DNA from: Melaminivora alkalimesophila
Lineage (GTDB): Bacteria; Pseudomonadota; Gammaproteobacteria; Burkholderiales; Burkholderiaceae_C
DNA: 5,210 nucleotides
Direction: 5' to 3'
NCBI RefSeq assembly: GCF_000282995.1
Contig: NZ_ALEE01000314.1
Coordinates: 1-5,210, forward strand
The position numbers and the translations under genes are program-made. Below are positions 1-5,210 of this stretch, piece after piece; the first letter of the stretch is position 1; each line of letters starts with the position of its first letter. The notes below the pieces were generated by a model. That model worked only from the letters and a program-made list of their open reading frames with translations. It did no database searches and was not told where the DNA came from.

Positions 1-1
1 C

Positions 2-604
2 GGCAGCCGCTACGAGCCCGAGGAAGAAAACCCCATGCTGGGTTTTCGCGGCGCGGCGCGCTACATCAGCCAGAGCTTTGGCGAGGCCTTCGCCATGGAG
101 TGCGAGGCGCTCAAGCGCGTGCGCGGCGAGATGGGCCTGACCAACGTGCAGATCATGGTGCCCTTCGTGCGCACGCTGGCGCAGGCCGAGCGCGTGACGC
201 GGCTGCTGGCCGACCATGGCCTGCAGCGCGGCGAGGACGGTCTCAAGCTCATCATGATGTGCGAGGTGCCGAGCAACGCCGTGCTGGCCGAGGAGTTCCT
301 GGAGTTCTTCGACGGCTTCTCGGTCGGCTCCAACGACCTGACGCAGCTCACCCTGGGCTTGGACCGCGATTCGGGCCTGGAGCTGCTCGCGCAGGATTTC
401 GACGAGCGCGACCCGGCGGTGCAGAAGCTCCTCAAGGGCGTCATCGCCACCTGCCGCGCGCAGGGCAAGTACGTCGGCATCTGCGGCCAGGGCCCGAGCG
501 ACCACCCGGATTTCGCGCAGTGGCTGGCAAGCGAGGGGATTTCCTCGATCTCGCTGAACCCGGACAGCGTGATCTCCACCTGGCAGCAGTTGGCGGCCGG
601 CTGA
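2..604 (+). CDS. ppsA: Phosphoenolpyruvate synthase, C-terminal part (5' end outside window)
   Basis: PEP synthase (pyruvate, water dikinase) converts pyruvate + ATP + water to PEP + AMP + phosphate in the cytoplasm, the entry step of gluconeogenesis from C3 acids. The reading frame is open from base 2 and gives 200 residues, roughly the last quarter of a ~790-800 aa enzyme: the PEP/pyruvate-binding TIM-barrel domain. Visible marks are the [15 protein letters not shown] stretch at the very start, the PEP-utilizing enzyme signature [19 protein letters not shown] (codons at about 311-367), and the C-terminal [11 protein letters not shown] motif, whose Cys (codon 482-484) is the expected catalytic acid/base. 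The ATP-grasp and phosphohistidine domains lie upstream, outside the window. The frame is intact to TGA at 602-604. The next gene starts 19 bp later on the same strand, so they are probably co-transcribed. Identification is firm; only the start is missing. Confidence 0.97.
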   Translation, partial: GSRYEPEEENPMLGFRGAARYISQSFGEAFAMECEALKRVRGEMGLTNVQIMVPFVRTLAQAERVTRLLADHGLQRGEDGLKLIMMCEVPSNAVLAEEFLEFFDGFSVGSNDLTQLTLGLDRDSGLELLAQDFDERDPAVQKLLKGVIATCRAQGKYVGICGQGPSDHPDFAQWLASEGISSISLNPDSVISTWQQLAAG

Positions 605-623
605 AGCGCCTTTCCCGATCGCC

Positions 624-950
624 ATGCCCGGACTGGACACGCATCCGCAGGACGATCTGGGACAGGCGCCCTTCGCTCCCGACCTGCACGACGTGCGCCA
701 CCTGTGGCTGAAGGCGGCGCTGCTGGGGGTGTGGTTGCTCGCGTCCTTCGTCGTCTGCTACTACGCACGCGACCTGCAGCTGCTCGCCGGCAGCTGGAGC
801 TTCGTGTACTGGCTGGCTTCGCAGGGCGCGGTGCTGATCTTCATCGCCGTGGTCTGCGCCTACTGCATCGCCATGGGGCGTTTCGAGCGGGCGGACGCCG
901 CGTCGGCCACGGGGGCGGAGCCCGGCCCCGCGGCGCCGCCGCATGGCTGA
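624..950 (+). CDS. DUF4212 small membrane subunit of a sodium/substrate symporter
   Basis: A 108-aa inner-membrane protein of the DUF4212 type, a family found directly upstream of VC_2705-type sodium:solute symporters and thought to be their small subunit. It has a hydrophilic N-terminus of ~28 residues, a first membrane helix at ~29-47 (LKAALLGVWLLASFVVCYY) and a second at ~60-84, with the family-typical aromatic/Gln start (FVYWLASQGAVLIF). The tail is Ala/Pro-rich. ATG 624 is chosen because it lies 19 bp after the ppsA stop and gives the usual family length; no good Shine-Dalgarno is visible, so translation may depend on coupling to ppsA. Its stop overlaps the symporter start by 8 bp, pointing to translational coupling and a shared complex. 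The role as a subunit is inferred from family and context; its biochemical function is not established. Confidence 0.88.
   Translation: MPGLDTHPQDDLGQAPFAPDLHDVRHLWLKAALLGVWLLASFVVCYYARDLQLLAGSWSFVYWLASQGAVLIFIAVVCAYCIAMGRFERADAASATGAEPGPAAPPHG
943..950 (+). other. 8-bp start/stop overlap of the two transporter genes
   Basis: The bases ATGGCTGA hold both the symporter start codon (943-945) and the stop of the small-subunit gene (948-950), in different frames. The 20 bases before the ATG are almost all G/C, with no AGGAG-like site at normal spacing. Reinitiation or coupled translation by ribosomes leaving the small-subunit gene is the likely mode, and would keep the two subunits in step. Confidence 0.75.
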
Positions 951-3027
951 GCGGGCCGCCGGGCGCTCCTACGTCGGGCGCCTGAACCGCATCCTGGCGC
1001 TGTACATTGCCGGTCTGCTTGCCTTTCTCGGGCTGATGGCCTGGGCCGAGCAGCGCGGCCTGTCGCGCCAGTGGATCGGGCCGATCTTCCTGTTCCTGAC
1101 CGTCATGGTCTATGCGGCCATCGGGGTCTACGGGCGCACGGCCGATCCGCAGGAGTACTACGTCGCGGGGCGGCGCATCCCACCGGTCTACAACGGCATG
1201 GCGGCAGCCGCCGACTGGATGAGCGCGGCCTCCTTCATCAGCCTGTCCGGGGCGCTGTACCTGCAGGGCTTCTCCGGCACGCCCGGGCAGCCCGGTGGGC
1301 TGGCTTACTTGCTGGGCTGGACCGGGGGGTTTTGCCTGGTGGCCATGCTGATCGCCCCGCACCTGCGGGCGATGAACCTCTACACCGTGCCGGATTTCTT
1401 CCAGGTGCGCTTTGGCGGCCGCTGGCCGCGCATCATCGCGGCGCTGTCGGCGGTGCTGTGCTCCTTCACCTACGTGGTGGCGCAGATCTACGGCGTCGGC
1501 CTGGTGGCCTCGCGCCTGACGGGCGTGCAGTTCGAGATCGGCATCATGCTGGGCCTGGGCGGGGTGCTGCTGTGTTCCTTCCTGGGGGGGATGCGCGCCA
1601 TCACCTGGACCCAGGTGGCGCAGTACGTGGTGATCTTGCTGGCTTTCCTCATTCCCGTGTCCTGGCTGGCCTACAAGCAGCTGGGCAACCCGGTGGCGCC
1701 GGTGGTGGCCGGGGCGCAGATCGGCAAGATCACGGCGCTGGAGAACGAGCTGTTGGGCGATCGGGCCGAGTACGAAGTGGTGGCGGTCTACGAGCGGCGC
1801 GCCCAGGAGCTGCGCGAATGGCTGGCGGACGTGCCGGCCGCGTTGGAGCGCGAACGCCAGGCCGCCAGCGAGCGCATCCAGCGGCTGCGCGCGCAAAATG
1901 CCGACATCGGGCTGATCGTGGCCGCGAGCCGCGAGCTGGCCGCCATGCCGCGCGACGAGGCAGGGGCACGCGAGCGCTGGACGCGCGAGCTGCACGGCCT
2001 GCTGGAGCGCGCCAGCCTGCTGGGCGGGCTGCCGCGCCACGCCCAGGCCTTCGCCGGCGACCCGCGCGGCACCGCCGAGCAGCGCGCGATCTTCGACGAC
2101 GCGCGGCGCAACTTCCTGGCGCTGATGTTCTGCCTGATGGTGGGCACCGCCGGCCTGCCGCACCTGCTCACGCGCTACTACACGGCGCCCTCGGTGGCGG
2201 GCGCGCGGGCCTCGGTCGCCTGGTCGCTGTTCTTCGTGGCGCTCTTGTACCTGAGCGCGCCGGCGCTGGCGGCGCTGGTCAAGTTCGAGGTGATGAACAA
2301 CCTGGTGGGCAGCCGCTTCGACGAGCTGCCGACCTGGATGGCGCAGTGGTCGCGCGTGGACGCGGCCTTGCTGTCGGTGGAGGACGTGAACGGCGACGGG
2401 ATCGTGCAGTTTGGCGAGATCCGCTTCGGCGCCGACCTGATCATGCTTGCCACGCCGGAGATCGCGGGCCTGCCGTACGTGATCTCCGGGCTGGTGGCCG
2501 CGGGGGGGCTGGCGGCGGCGCTGTCCACCGCAGACGGATTGCTGCTGACCATCAGCAACGCCCTGGTGCGCGACCTGTACTTCCAGCAGGCGAGCAAGCG
2601 CTCCTCGCCCGAGCAGCGCGTCATCCTGACCAAGTTCATGCTGCTCACCGTGGCCCTGTCGGCGGCCTTCGTGGCCTCGTTCAAGCCCTCGGAGATCCTG
2701 CCGATGGTCTCGGCCTCGTTCTCGATCGCCGGAGCGGCCTTCGTGCCGGCGATGGTGCTCGGCATCTTCTGGCGCGGCACCACGCGCGCCGGCGCGGTGG
2801 CGGGGATGGTGGCCGGGCTGGGGGTGACGCTGTACTACCTGCTGGTGCAGGTCGAGCTGGTGCGCGAGTGGGTTCCGGCCAGTCTGCTGCCCGATGGACT
2901 GTGGTTCGGCATCCAGCCGATCTCGGCCGGGGTGTTCGGCGTGCCGGTGGGTCTGCTGGTGACCTGGGTGGTCAGCTGGGTGACGCGGCCGGGGGTGCAG
3001 CGGCGCCCGGCGCCGGACGGGCTCTGA
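943..3027 (+). CDS. Sodium:solute symporter, VC_2705-type (SSS family), with enlarged periplasmic loops
   Basis: A 694-aa LeuT-fold transporter of the solute:sodium symporter family, related to acetate permease ActP, expected to import a small carboxylate with Na+ across the inner membrane. About 13 membrane helices can be picked out. Family marks: PDFFQVRFGGRWPR (residues 150-163), LGGMRAITWTQVAQYVV (214-230), the GTAGLPHLLTRYYT helix (401-414, nearly as in ActP), and ALSTADGLLLTISNALVRDLY (526-546), where S528/T529 are the likely Na2-site ligands. Two regions are unusual: a hydrophilic, charged, mostly helical insertion at ~250-388, much longer than the matching ActP loop, and an EF-hand-like loop at 481-492. 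Both fall in loops predicted to face the periplasm. ATG 943 lies inside the end of the DUF4212 gene (overlap ATGGCTGA) with no clear Shine-Dalgarno, favouring translational coupling. The substrate is unknown; acetate, pyruvate or lactate fit the ppsA neighbour but are inference. The cbs/nucleotidyltransferase and exonuclease genes often seen beside this family are absent here. Confidence 0.93.
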   Translation: MAERAAGRSYVGRLNRILALYIAGLLAFLGLMAWAEQRGLSRQWIGPIFLFLTVMVYAAIGVYGRTADPQEYYVAGRRIPPVYNGMAAAADWMSAASFISLSGALYLQGFSGTPGQPGGLAYLLGWTGGFCLVAMLIAPHLRAMNLYTVPDFFQVRFGGRWPRIIAALSAVLCSFTYVVAQIYGVGLVASRLTGVQFEIGIMLGLGGVLLCSFLGGMRAITWTQVAQYVVILLAFLIPVSWLAYKQLGNPVAPVVAGAQIGKITALENELLGDRAEYEVVAVYERRAQELREWLADVPAALERERQAASERIQRLRAQNADIGLIVAASRELAAMPRDEAGARERWTRELHGLLERASLLGGLPRHAQAFAGDPRGTAEQRAIFDDARRNFLALMFCLMVGTAGLPHLLTRYYTAPSVAGARASVAWSLFFVALLYLSAPALAALVKFEVMNNLVGSRFDELPTWMAQWSRVDAALLSVEDVNGDGIVQFGEIRFGADLIMLATPEIAGLPYVISGLVAAGGLAAALSTADGLLLTISNALVRDLYFQQASKRSSPEQRVILTKFMLLTVALSAAFVASFKPSEILPMVSASFSIAGAAFVPAMVLGIFWRGTTRAGAVAGMVAGLGVTLYYLLVQVELVREWVPASLLPDGLWFGIQPISAGVFGVPVGLLVTWVVSWVTRPGVQRRPAPDGL
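1690..2106 (+). other. Segment encoding a charged helical insertion in the symporter
   Basis: Residues ~250-388 of the symporter, between the helix ending LLAFLIPVSWLAY and the helix starting FLALMFCLMVGTAG. The segment is rich in Arg, Glu, Ala, Gln and Leu (for example RRAQELREWL and LERERQAASERIQRLRAQ), has no membrane-length hydrophobic stretch, and suggests amphipathic helices or a short coiled coil. By alignment to the LeuT fold it sits in the TM5-TM6 loop, which is extracytoplasmic. The ActP loop here is only ~45 residues. The position is seen directly; fold and side of the membrane are inferred. Confidence 0.7.
2383..2418 (+). other. EF-hand-like calcium loop motif within the symporter
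   Basis: Codons for DVNGDGIVQFGE, symporter residues 481-492. This fits the canonical 12-residue EF-hand loop: D1, N3, D5, G6, hydrophobic V8 and E12. It lies between the helix ending ~residue 450 and the Na2-site helix starting ~508, equivalent to extracellular loop 4 of LeuT-fold carriers. The flanking residues (LLSVE before, IRFGADLIM after) could form the E and F helices, though no paired second EF-hand is seen. Calcium binding is inferred from the motif alone. Confidence 0.65.
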
Positions 3028-3107
3028 GGGGCGCGGCAGGGCCCTGGATCGGGGTTGGGCCCCATTCCCACAGGGCTGCGGGCGTGTCAGGCTGGCGCCC
3101 TCGCAGC

Positions 3108-3112
3108 AGGAG
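3108..3112 (+). promoter_or_regulatory. Ribosome binding site of the 157-aa unknown protein
   Basis: AGGAG lies 10 bases before ATG 3123. It is the best Shine-Dalgarno match on the + strand of the window and fixes the start of the downstream gene within a long open frame. Confidence 0.6.
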
Positions 3113-3122
3113 TTGTCGCCCC

Positions 3123-3596
3123 ATGATTTTTGCCAAGACCGAGATGGGCCAGCTGGCACTGAAAGAGCGCCAGGGCGGCCGGCTGACGCCGCGCCAGCGC
3201 TCTGCCTTCATCTTGTTCGACGGGCGCCGCACGGCGCAGCAGGTGCTGGCCGCCACGGCCGCCATGGGGATCACCATGGAGGATGTCCAGGCCATGGTGG
3301 AGCAGGGGTTGCTCGCCCCCCAGGGGCAGCAGGCCGCGGCTTCTGAGTCTGGCGGCGCCGCGGCGCCGGACGGGGAGGGGCAGGGCGGTGGCACGCGCTC
3401 GGCCATCGAGCGCTACAAGGAGGCCTATCCGATCGCCATCGAGCTCACCGCCGGGCTGGGGCTGCGGGGTTTTCGGCTGAACCTGGCGGTCGAGGGCACG
3501 ACCGGCTACGAGGAGCTGCTGCGCTTGGCGCCCCGCATCCGCGAGGCGGTCGGCGACGCCCGCTACGCCCGGTTGGAACGGGCCCTGTCGGGCTGA
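3123..3596 (+). CDS. Conserved-type hypothetical protein, possible winged-helix N-terminus
   Basis: A 157-aa soluble protein, no signal peptide or membrane helix. I cannot assign a function. The N-terminal ~66 residues (MIFAKTEMGQLALKERQ, then LTPRQRSAFILFDGRRT, then GITMEDVQAMVEQGLLAP) have the spacing of a small winged-helix or PqqD-like fold: helix, 'LFDGRRT' turn, helix, short helix ending in GLL. Residues ~67-91 are a Gly/Ala/Ser/Gln linker. The C-terminal part (~92-157) looks helical, with AIERYKEAYPIAIELTAGLGLRG and a final amphipathic helix. I recall similar two-part proteins of unknown role in Comamonadaceae, which supports a real gene. The start is supported by AGGAG 10 bases upstream. 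A 95-bp gap separates it from the symporter stop, so it may be its own transcription unit, although no clear promoter is visible. It is convergent with the HxlR-type gene. Confidence 0.82.
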   Translation: MIFAKTEMGQLALKERQGGRLTPRQRSAFILFDGRRTAQQVLAATAAMGITMEDVQAMVEQGLLAPQGQQAAASESGGAAAPDGEGQGGGTRSAIERYKEAYPIAIELTAGLGLRGFRLNLAVEGTTGYEELLRLAPRIREAVGDARYARLERALSG

Positions 3597-3640
3597 GCCG
3601 CGGCGCGCCGCTCGGCCGACCAGGGCGGCGGGCAAGAGGG

Positions 3641-3679
3641 CCCCTGGGCAGGGGAGGCGGCGCAGGCCCTGGCCGCCTC
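3641..3679 (+). terminator. GC-rich hairpins between convergent genes, possible terminator
   Basis: Two adjacent inverted repeats occupy the 89-bp convergent gap. One is CCCCT-GGGC-AGGGG (3641-3654). The other is an 8-bp perfect stem, GAGGCGGC (3654-3661) and GCCGCCTC (3672-3679), with a 10-base loop; they share base 3654, so they may be alternatives. On the + strand the second stem is followed within a few bases by TTTACTT, a poor T-tract. The position suits termination of the 157-aa gene, but a typical U-run is missing on either strand, so this is tentative. Confidence 0.35.
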
Positions 3680-3685
3680 GGCAGT

Positions 3686-3991
3686 TTACTTGGGCGTGCG
3701 CGCGGCCACCCAGCGGGTGGCGAAAGCCTGGATGTCGGACAGGCGCTTGAGCAGGTCCTGCCCGGATGCAGTGACCAGGTAGCCTTCGCTGCCGTGGTCG
3801 AGCAACCCCGCCTCGCGCAGTTCCTTGATGCGCGTGTTGAGGGTGTTCGGCGTGATGCCGCCCACGCTGTCCTGAAGCAGGCGAAAGGTCTGCGGGTGGC
3901 CGTCGCGCAGCGCCCACAGCACGCGCAAGGCGTAGCGGCGCTCCAGCCTCTCGAGCAACTGGTTGACGGCAGCGTTTTCCCTGGAGCTCAT
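3686..3991 (-). CDS. HxlR-type winged-helix transcriptional regulator
   Basis: A 101-aa DNA-binding protein that resembles the HxlR branch of MarR-like winged-helix regulators. In order: an N-terminal helix (NQLLERLERRYALRVLWAL, ~10-28), the 'FRLLQDSVGGITPNTLNTRIKELREAGLL' helix-turn-helix (~36-64), the wing (DHGSEGYLVTASGQDLL, ~65-81) and a C-terminal dimerization helix ending in a Trp (~82-94). The GIT-P-TL-T-RIKEL-E-GL pattern is the family core. The protein has no cysteine, so it cannot use the N-terminal Cys redox switch known from HypR/YodB-type members. The start at 3991 is chosen because GAGGAG lies 8 bases upstream; a longer in-frame start at 4075 would add 28 residues with no family match and run into the operator-like repeat. 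It is divergent from the CoA-transferase gene, the usual layout for a local regulator. Family assignment is good; the ligand is unknown. Confidence 0.86.
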   Translation of the reverse strand: MSSRENAAVNQLLERLERRYALRVLWALRDGHPQTFRLLQDSVGGITPNTLNTRIKELREAGLLDHGSEGYLVTASGQDLLKRLSDIQAFATRWVAARTPK

Positions 3992-3999
3992 GCGCGCTT

Positions 4000-4005
4000 C
4001 TCCTC
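4000..4005 (-). promoter_or_regulatory. Ribosome binding site of the HxlR-type regulator
   Basis: CTCCTC on the + strand reads GAGGAG on the - strand, 8 bases before the ATG at 3991. It decides between this start and the in-frame upstream ATG at 4075. Confidence 0.75.
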
Positions 4006-4056
4006 GGTCGCGGTGGAAGGACGGCGCCGCCGACCCCATCCGGCCCCCGGCGGCGC

Positions 4057-4112
4057 TTGCATAAAACGATAGCAATATAGCGTGCTTTCGCTGTTGCTAT
4101 GGCTTTGCTAGC
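4057..4112. promoter_or_regulatory. AT-rich divergent promoter/operator region
   Basis: This is the most AT-rich stretch in the window, between the divergent regulator and CoA-transferase genes. On the - strand TATATT (+ strand AATATA, 4074-4079) is a 5/6 match to a -10 box for the regulator, giving a leader of ~75 bases; no good -35 box is seen. On the + strand only weak -10 candidates exist, such as TATGCT at 4133-4138, without a convincing -35. The repeat ATAGCAA/TTGCTAT overlaps the - strand -10 box, which would suit autorepression. Promoter positions are inference. Confidence 0.5.
4069..4100. repeat. Inverted repeat, candidate operator
   Basis: Perfect 7-bp arms ATAGCAA (4069-4075) and TTGCTAT (4094-4100), separated by 18 bases. 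Inside them is a second short inverted pair, AGCG (4079-4082) and CGCT (4089-4092). A further copy of the half-site, TTGCTAG, lies at 4105-4111, 11 bp (about one helical turn) after the right arm. The arrangement could bind a dimeric regulator such as the adjacent HxlR-type protein, or fold as an RNA hairpin with a small bulge. The symmetry is seen directly; the binding role is inferred. Confidence 0.6.
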
Positions 4113-4176
4113 TTGCGCGCGCCCGTGCGGCGTATGCTCGGGGCGTCCGATGCTCCTCGCCCCGTTCCGGTCCTGC

Positions 4177-5210
4177 ATGCCTTCGCTCCCTGCTTCCGTT
4201 TCCCGCCCCGCCCCCGAGCTGCCGCTTGCCGGCATCCGCGTCGTGGAGTTTTCCCACATGGTCATGGGGCCGACCTGCGGTCTGGTGCTGGGCGATCTGG
4301 GTGCGGAGGTGATCAAGGTGGAGCCGGTGGGCGGCGACCGCACGCGCCAGCTGCTGGGCGCCGGGGCCGGTTTCTTCCCGCTGTTCAACCGCAACAAGAA
4401 AAGCATCGCGCTGGACCTGCGCCGCCCGGAAGGGGCCGAGGTGGCGATCCGTCTGGCGGCCTCGGCGGACGTGGTGGTACAGAACTTCCGTCCGGGGACG
4501 ATGGCGCGGCACGGGCTGGACTACGCCTCCCTGGCGCGGCTCAATGAGCGGCTGGTCTACGTGAACCACACCGGCTTCCTGCCCGGCCCCTACGAGCACC
4601 GCACGGCGCTCGACGAGGTGGTGCAGATGATGGGCGGGCTGGCCTACATGACGGGGCGGCCCGGCGATCCGCTGCGCGCCGGGGCGAGCGTGAACGACAT
4701 CATGGGCGGCATGTTCGGCGCCATCGGGGCGATGGCGGCGCTGATGCAGCGCCAGCACACCGGGCGCGGTCAGGAGGTGGATGCCGCATTGTTCGAGAAC
4801 AACGTGTTTCTCGTAGCCCAGCACATCATGCAGTTCGCCGCCACCGGCGAGCCGGCGGCGCCCATGCCCGAGCGCATTTCCTCCTGGGGGATCTACGACG
4901 TCTTCCAGGTGCGTGGGGGCGGGCAGATCTTCCTGGCGGTGGTGAGCGATGCGCAGTGGCAGGCGTTCTGCGAGGCTTTCGGCTACACCGACTGGCAGGC
5001 GGATCCGGCGCTGGCGAGCAACAACGACCGCGTGCGAGCGCGCCCCTGGTTCCTGCCCCTGCTGCGGCAGCGGCTGGCCGAACATGGCGCCGACCAGCTG
5101 GCGGCCCGCTTCGAGCGCCACGGACTGCCCTTCGCGCCGATCCGCCGGCCCGAGGAGCTGCTGGACGATCCGCACCTGCAGGCCAGCGGCGGGCTGGCCG
5201 AGGTGCGCCT
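4177..5210 (+). CDS. Family III CoA-transferase (CaiB/BaiF type), 3' end outside window
   Basis: Family III CoA-transferases move CoA between organic acids through acyl-aspartyl intermediates, in the cytoplasm. The 344 visible residues hold the family marks: LAGIRVVEFSHMVMGPTCGLVLGDLGAEVIKVEP near the N-terminus (Rossmann part binding CoA), NRNKKSIALDL, VVVQNFRPGTM, and the catalytic Asp in ASVNDIMGGMFG (residue 174, codon 4696-4698), matching Asp169 of formyl-CoA transferase. TGRGQEVDAALFENN follows as expected. About 50 residues should be missing, given a usual ~390-400. The start is uncertain: ATG 4177 fits the family N-terminus, but in-frame ATGs at 4150 and 4099 exist, none with a good Shine-Dalgarno; TAG at 4078-4080 bounds the frame. 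The substrate cannot be named from sequence. Divergence from the HxlR-type gene suggests local control. Confidence 0.93.
   Translation, partial: MPSLPASVSRPAPELPLAGIRVVEFSHMVMGPTCGLVLGDLGAEVIKVEPVGGDRTRQLLGAGAGFFPLFNRNKKSIALDLRRPEGAEVAIRLAASADVVVQNFRPGTMARHGLDYASLARLNERLVYVNHTGFLPGPYEHRTALDEVVQMMGGLAYMTGRPGDPLRAGASVNDIMGGMFGAIGAMAALMQRQHTGRGQEVDAALFENNVFLVAQHIMQFAATGEPAAPMPERISSWGIYDVFQVRGGGQIFLAVVSDAQWQAFCEAFGYTDWQADPALASNNDRVRARPWFLPLLRQRLAEHGADQLAARFERHGLPFAPIRRPEELLDDPHLQASGGLAEVR

Noticed and set aside
1584..1590. Runs of seven G (here and at 2502-2508) as possible slippage or frameshift sites
   Set aside because: The symporter frame is intact across both, and family motifs continue in the same frame on each side.
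3037..3046. CAGGGCCCTG palindrome after the symporter stop, possible terminator
   Set aside because: No loop and no T-tract; short GC palindromes are expected by chance at this base composition.
1071..3122. Long + strand open frame running through the symporter into the 157-aa gene
   Set aside because: The part before 3123 is an out-of-frame read of the symporter (Gly/Arg/Ala-rich); only the part from ATG 3123 with its AGGAG site looks like protein.
841..3159. A 772-codon open frame on the - strand opposite the symporter
   Set aside because: Its composition (His/Gln/Arg/Pro-rich) is typical of the antisense shadow of a high-GC gene, and the + strand has a clear symporter with family motifs.
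3992..4075. 28-residue N-terminal extension of the HxlR-type regulator from ATG 4075
   Set aside because: GAGGAG is ideally spaced for 3991, the extension has no family resemblance, and it would start within the operator-like repeat.
4108..5175. A 355-codon open frame on the - strand opposite the CoA-transferase
   Set aside because: Shadow of the well-supported CaiB-type gene; low-complexity His/Arg/Gln content and no family features.

Overview
The window looks like ordinary chromosome from a high-GC betaproteobacterium. Family resemblance of the proteins suggests Burkholderiales, probably the Comamonadaceae; this is a judgement from protein style, not a search. Coding density is high, with no sign of mobile elements, tRNA or rRNA genes, or CRISPR arrays.

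Left part (2-3027, + strand): the last ~200 codons of phosphoenolpyruvate synthase (ppsA). After 19 bp comes a small two-helix membrane protein of the DUF4212 family, then a large sodium:solute symporter of the VC_2705 type. The two transporter genes overlap by 8 bp and look like two subunits of one Na+-coupled uptake system, probably for a short organic acid. With ppsA this suggests a carbon-uptake and gluconeogenesis cluster: bring in a small carboxylate and make PEP from pyruvate. The symporter carries two extra segments between membrane helices, both predicted to be periplasmic: a ~140-residue charged helical insertion and a perfect EF-hand calcium-loop motif.

Middle (3123-3596, + strand): a 157-aa conserved-type protein of unknown function, with a possible winged-helix N-terminal half, a Gly/Ala-rich linker and a helical C-terminal half. 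It is followed by a GC-rich hairpin, a possible terminator between convergent genes.

Right part (3686-5210): a small HxlR-type winged-helix regulator on the - strand, divergent from a truncated family III (CaiB/BaiF) CoA-transferase on the + strand. The ~185-bp gap between them holds the only AT-rich island in the window. That island contains a 7-bp inverted repeat with a further copy of the half-site, a plausible operator through which the regulator could control itself and the CoA-transferase.

No wholly new system is evident. The most distinctive items are the symporter's periplasmic additions, the divergent regulator/operator arrangement, and the unknown two-domain protein.
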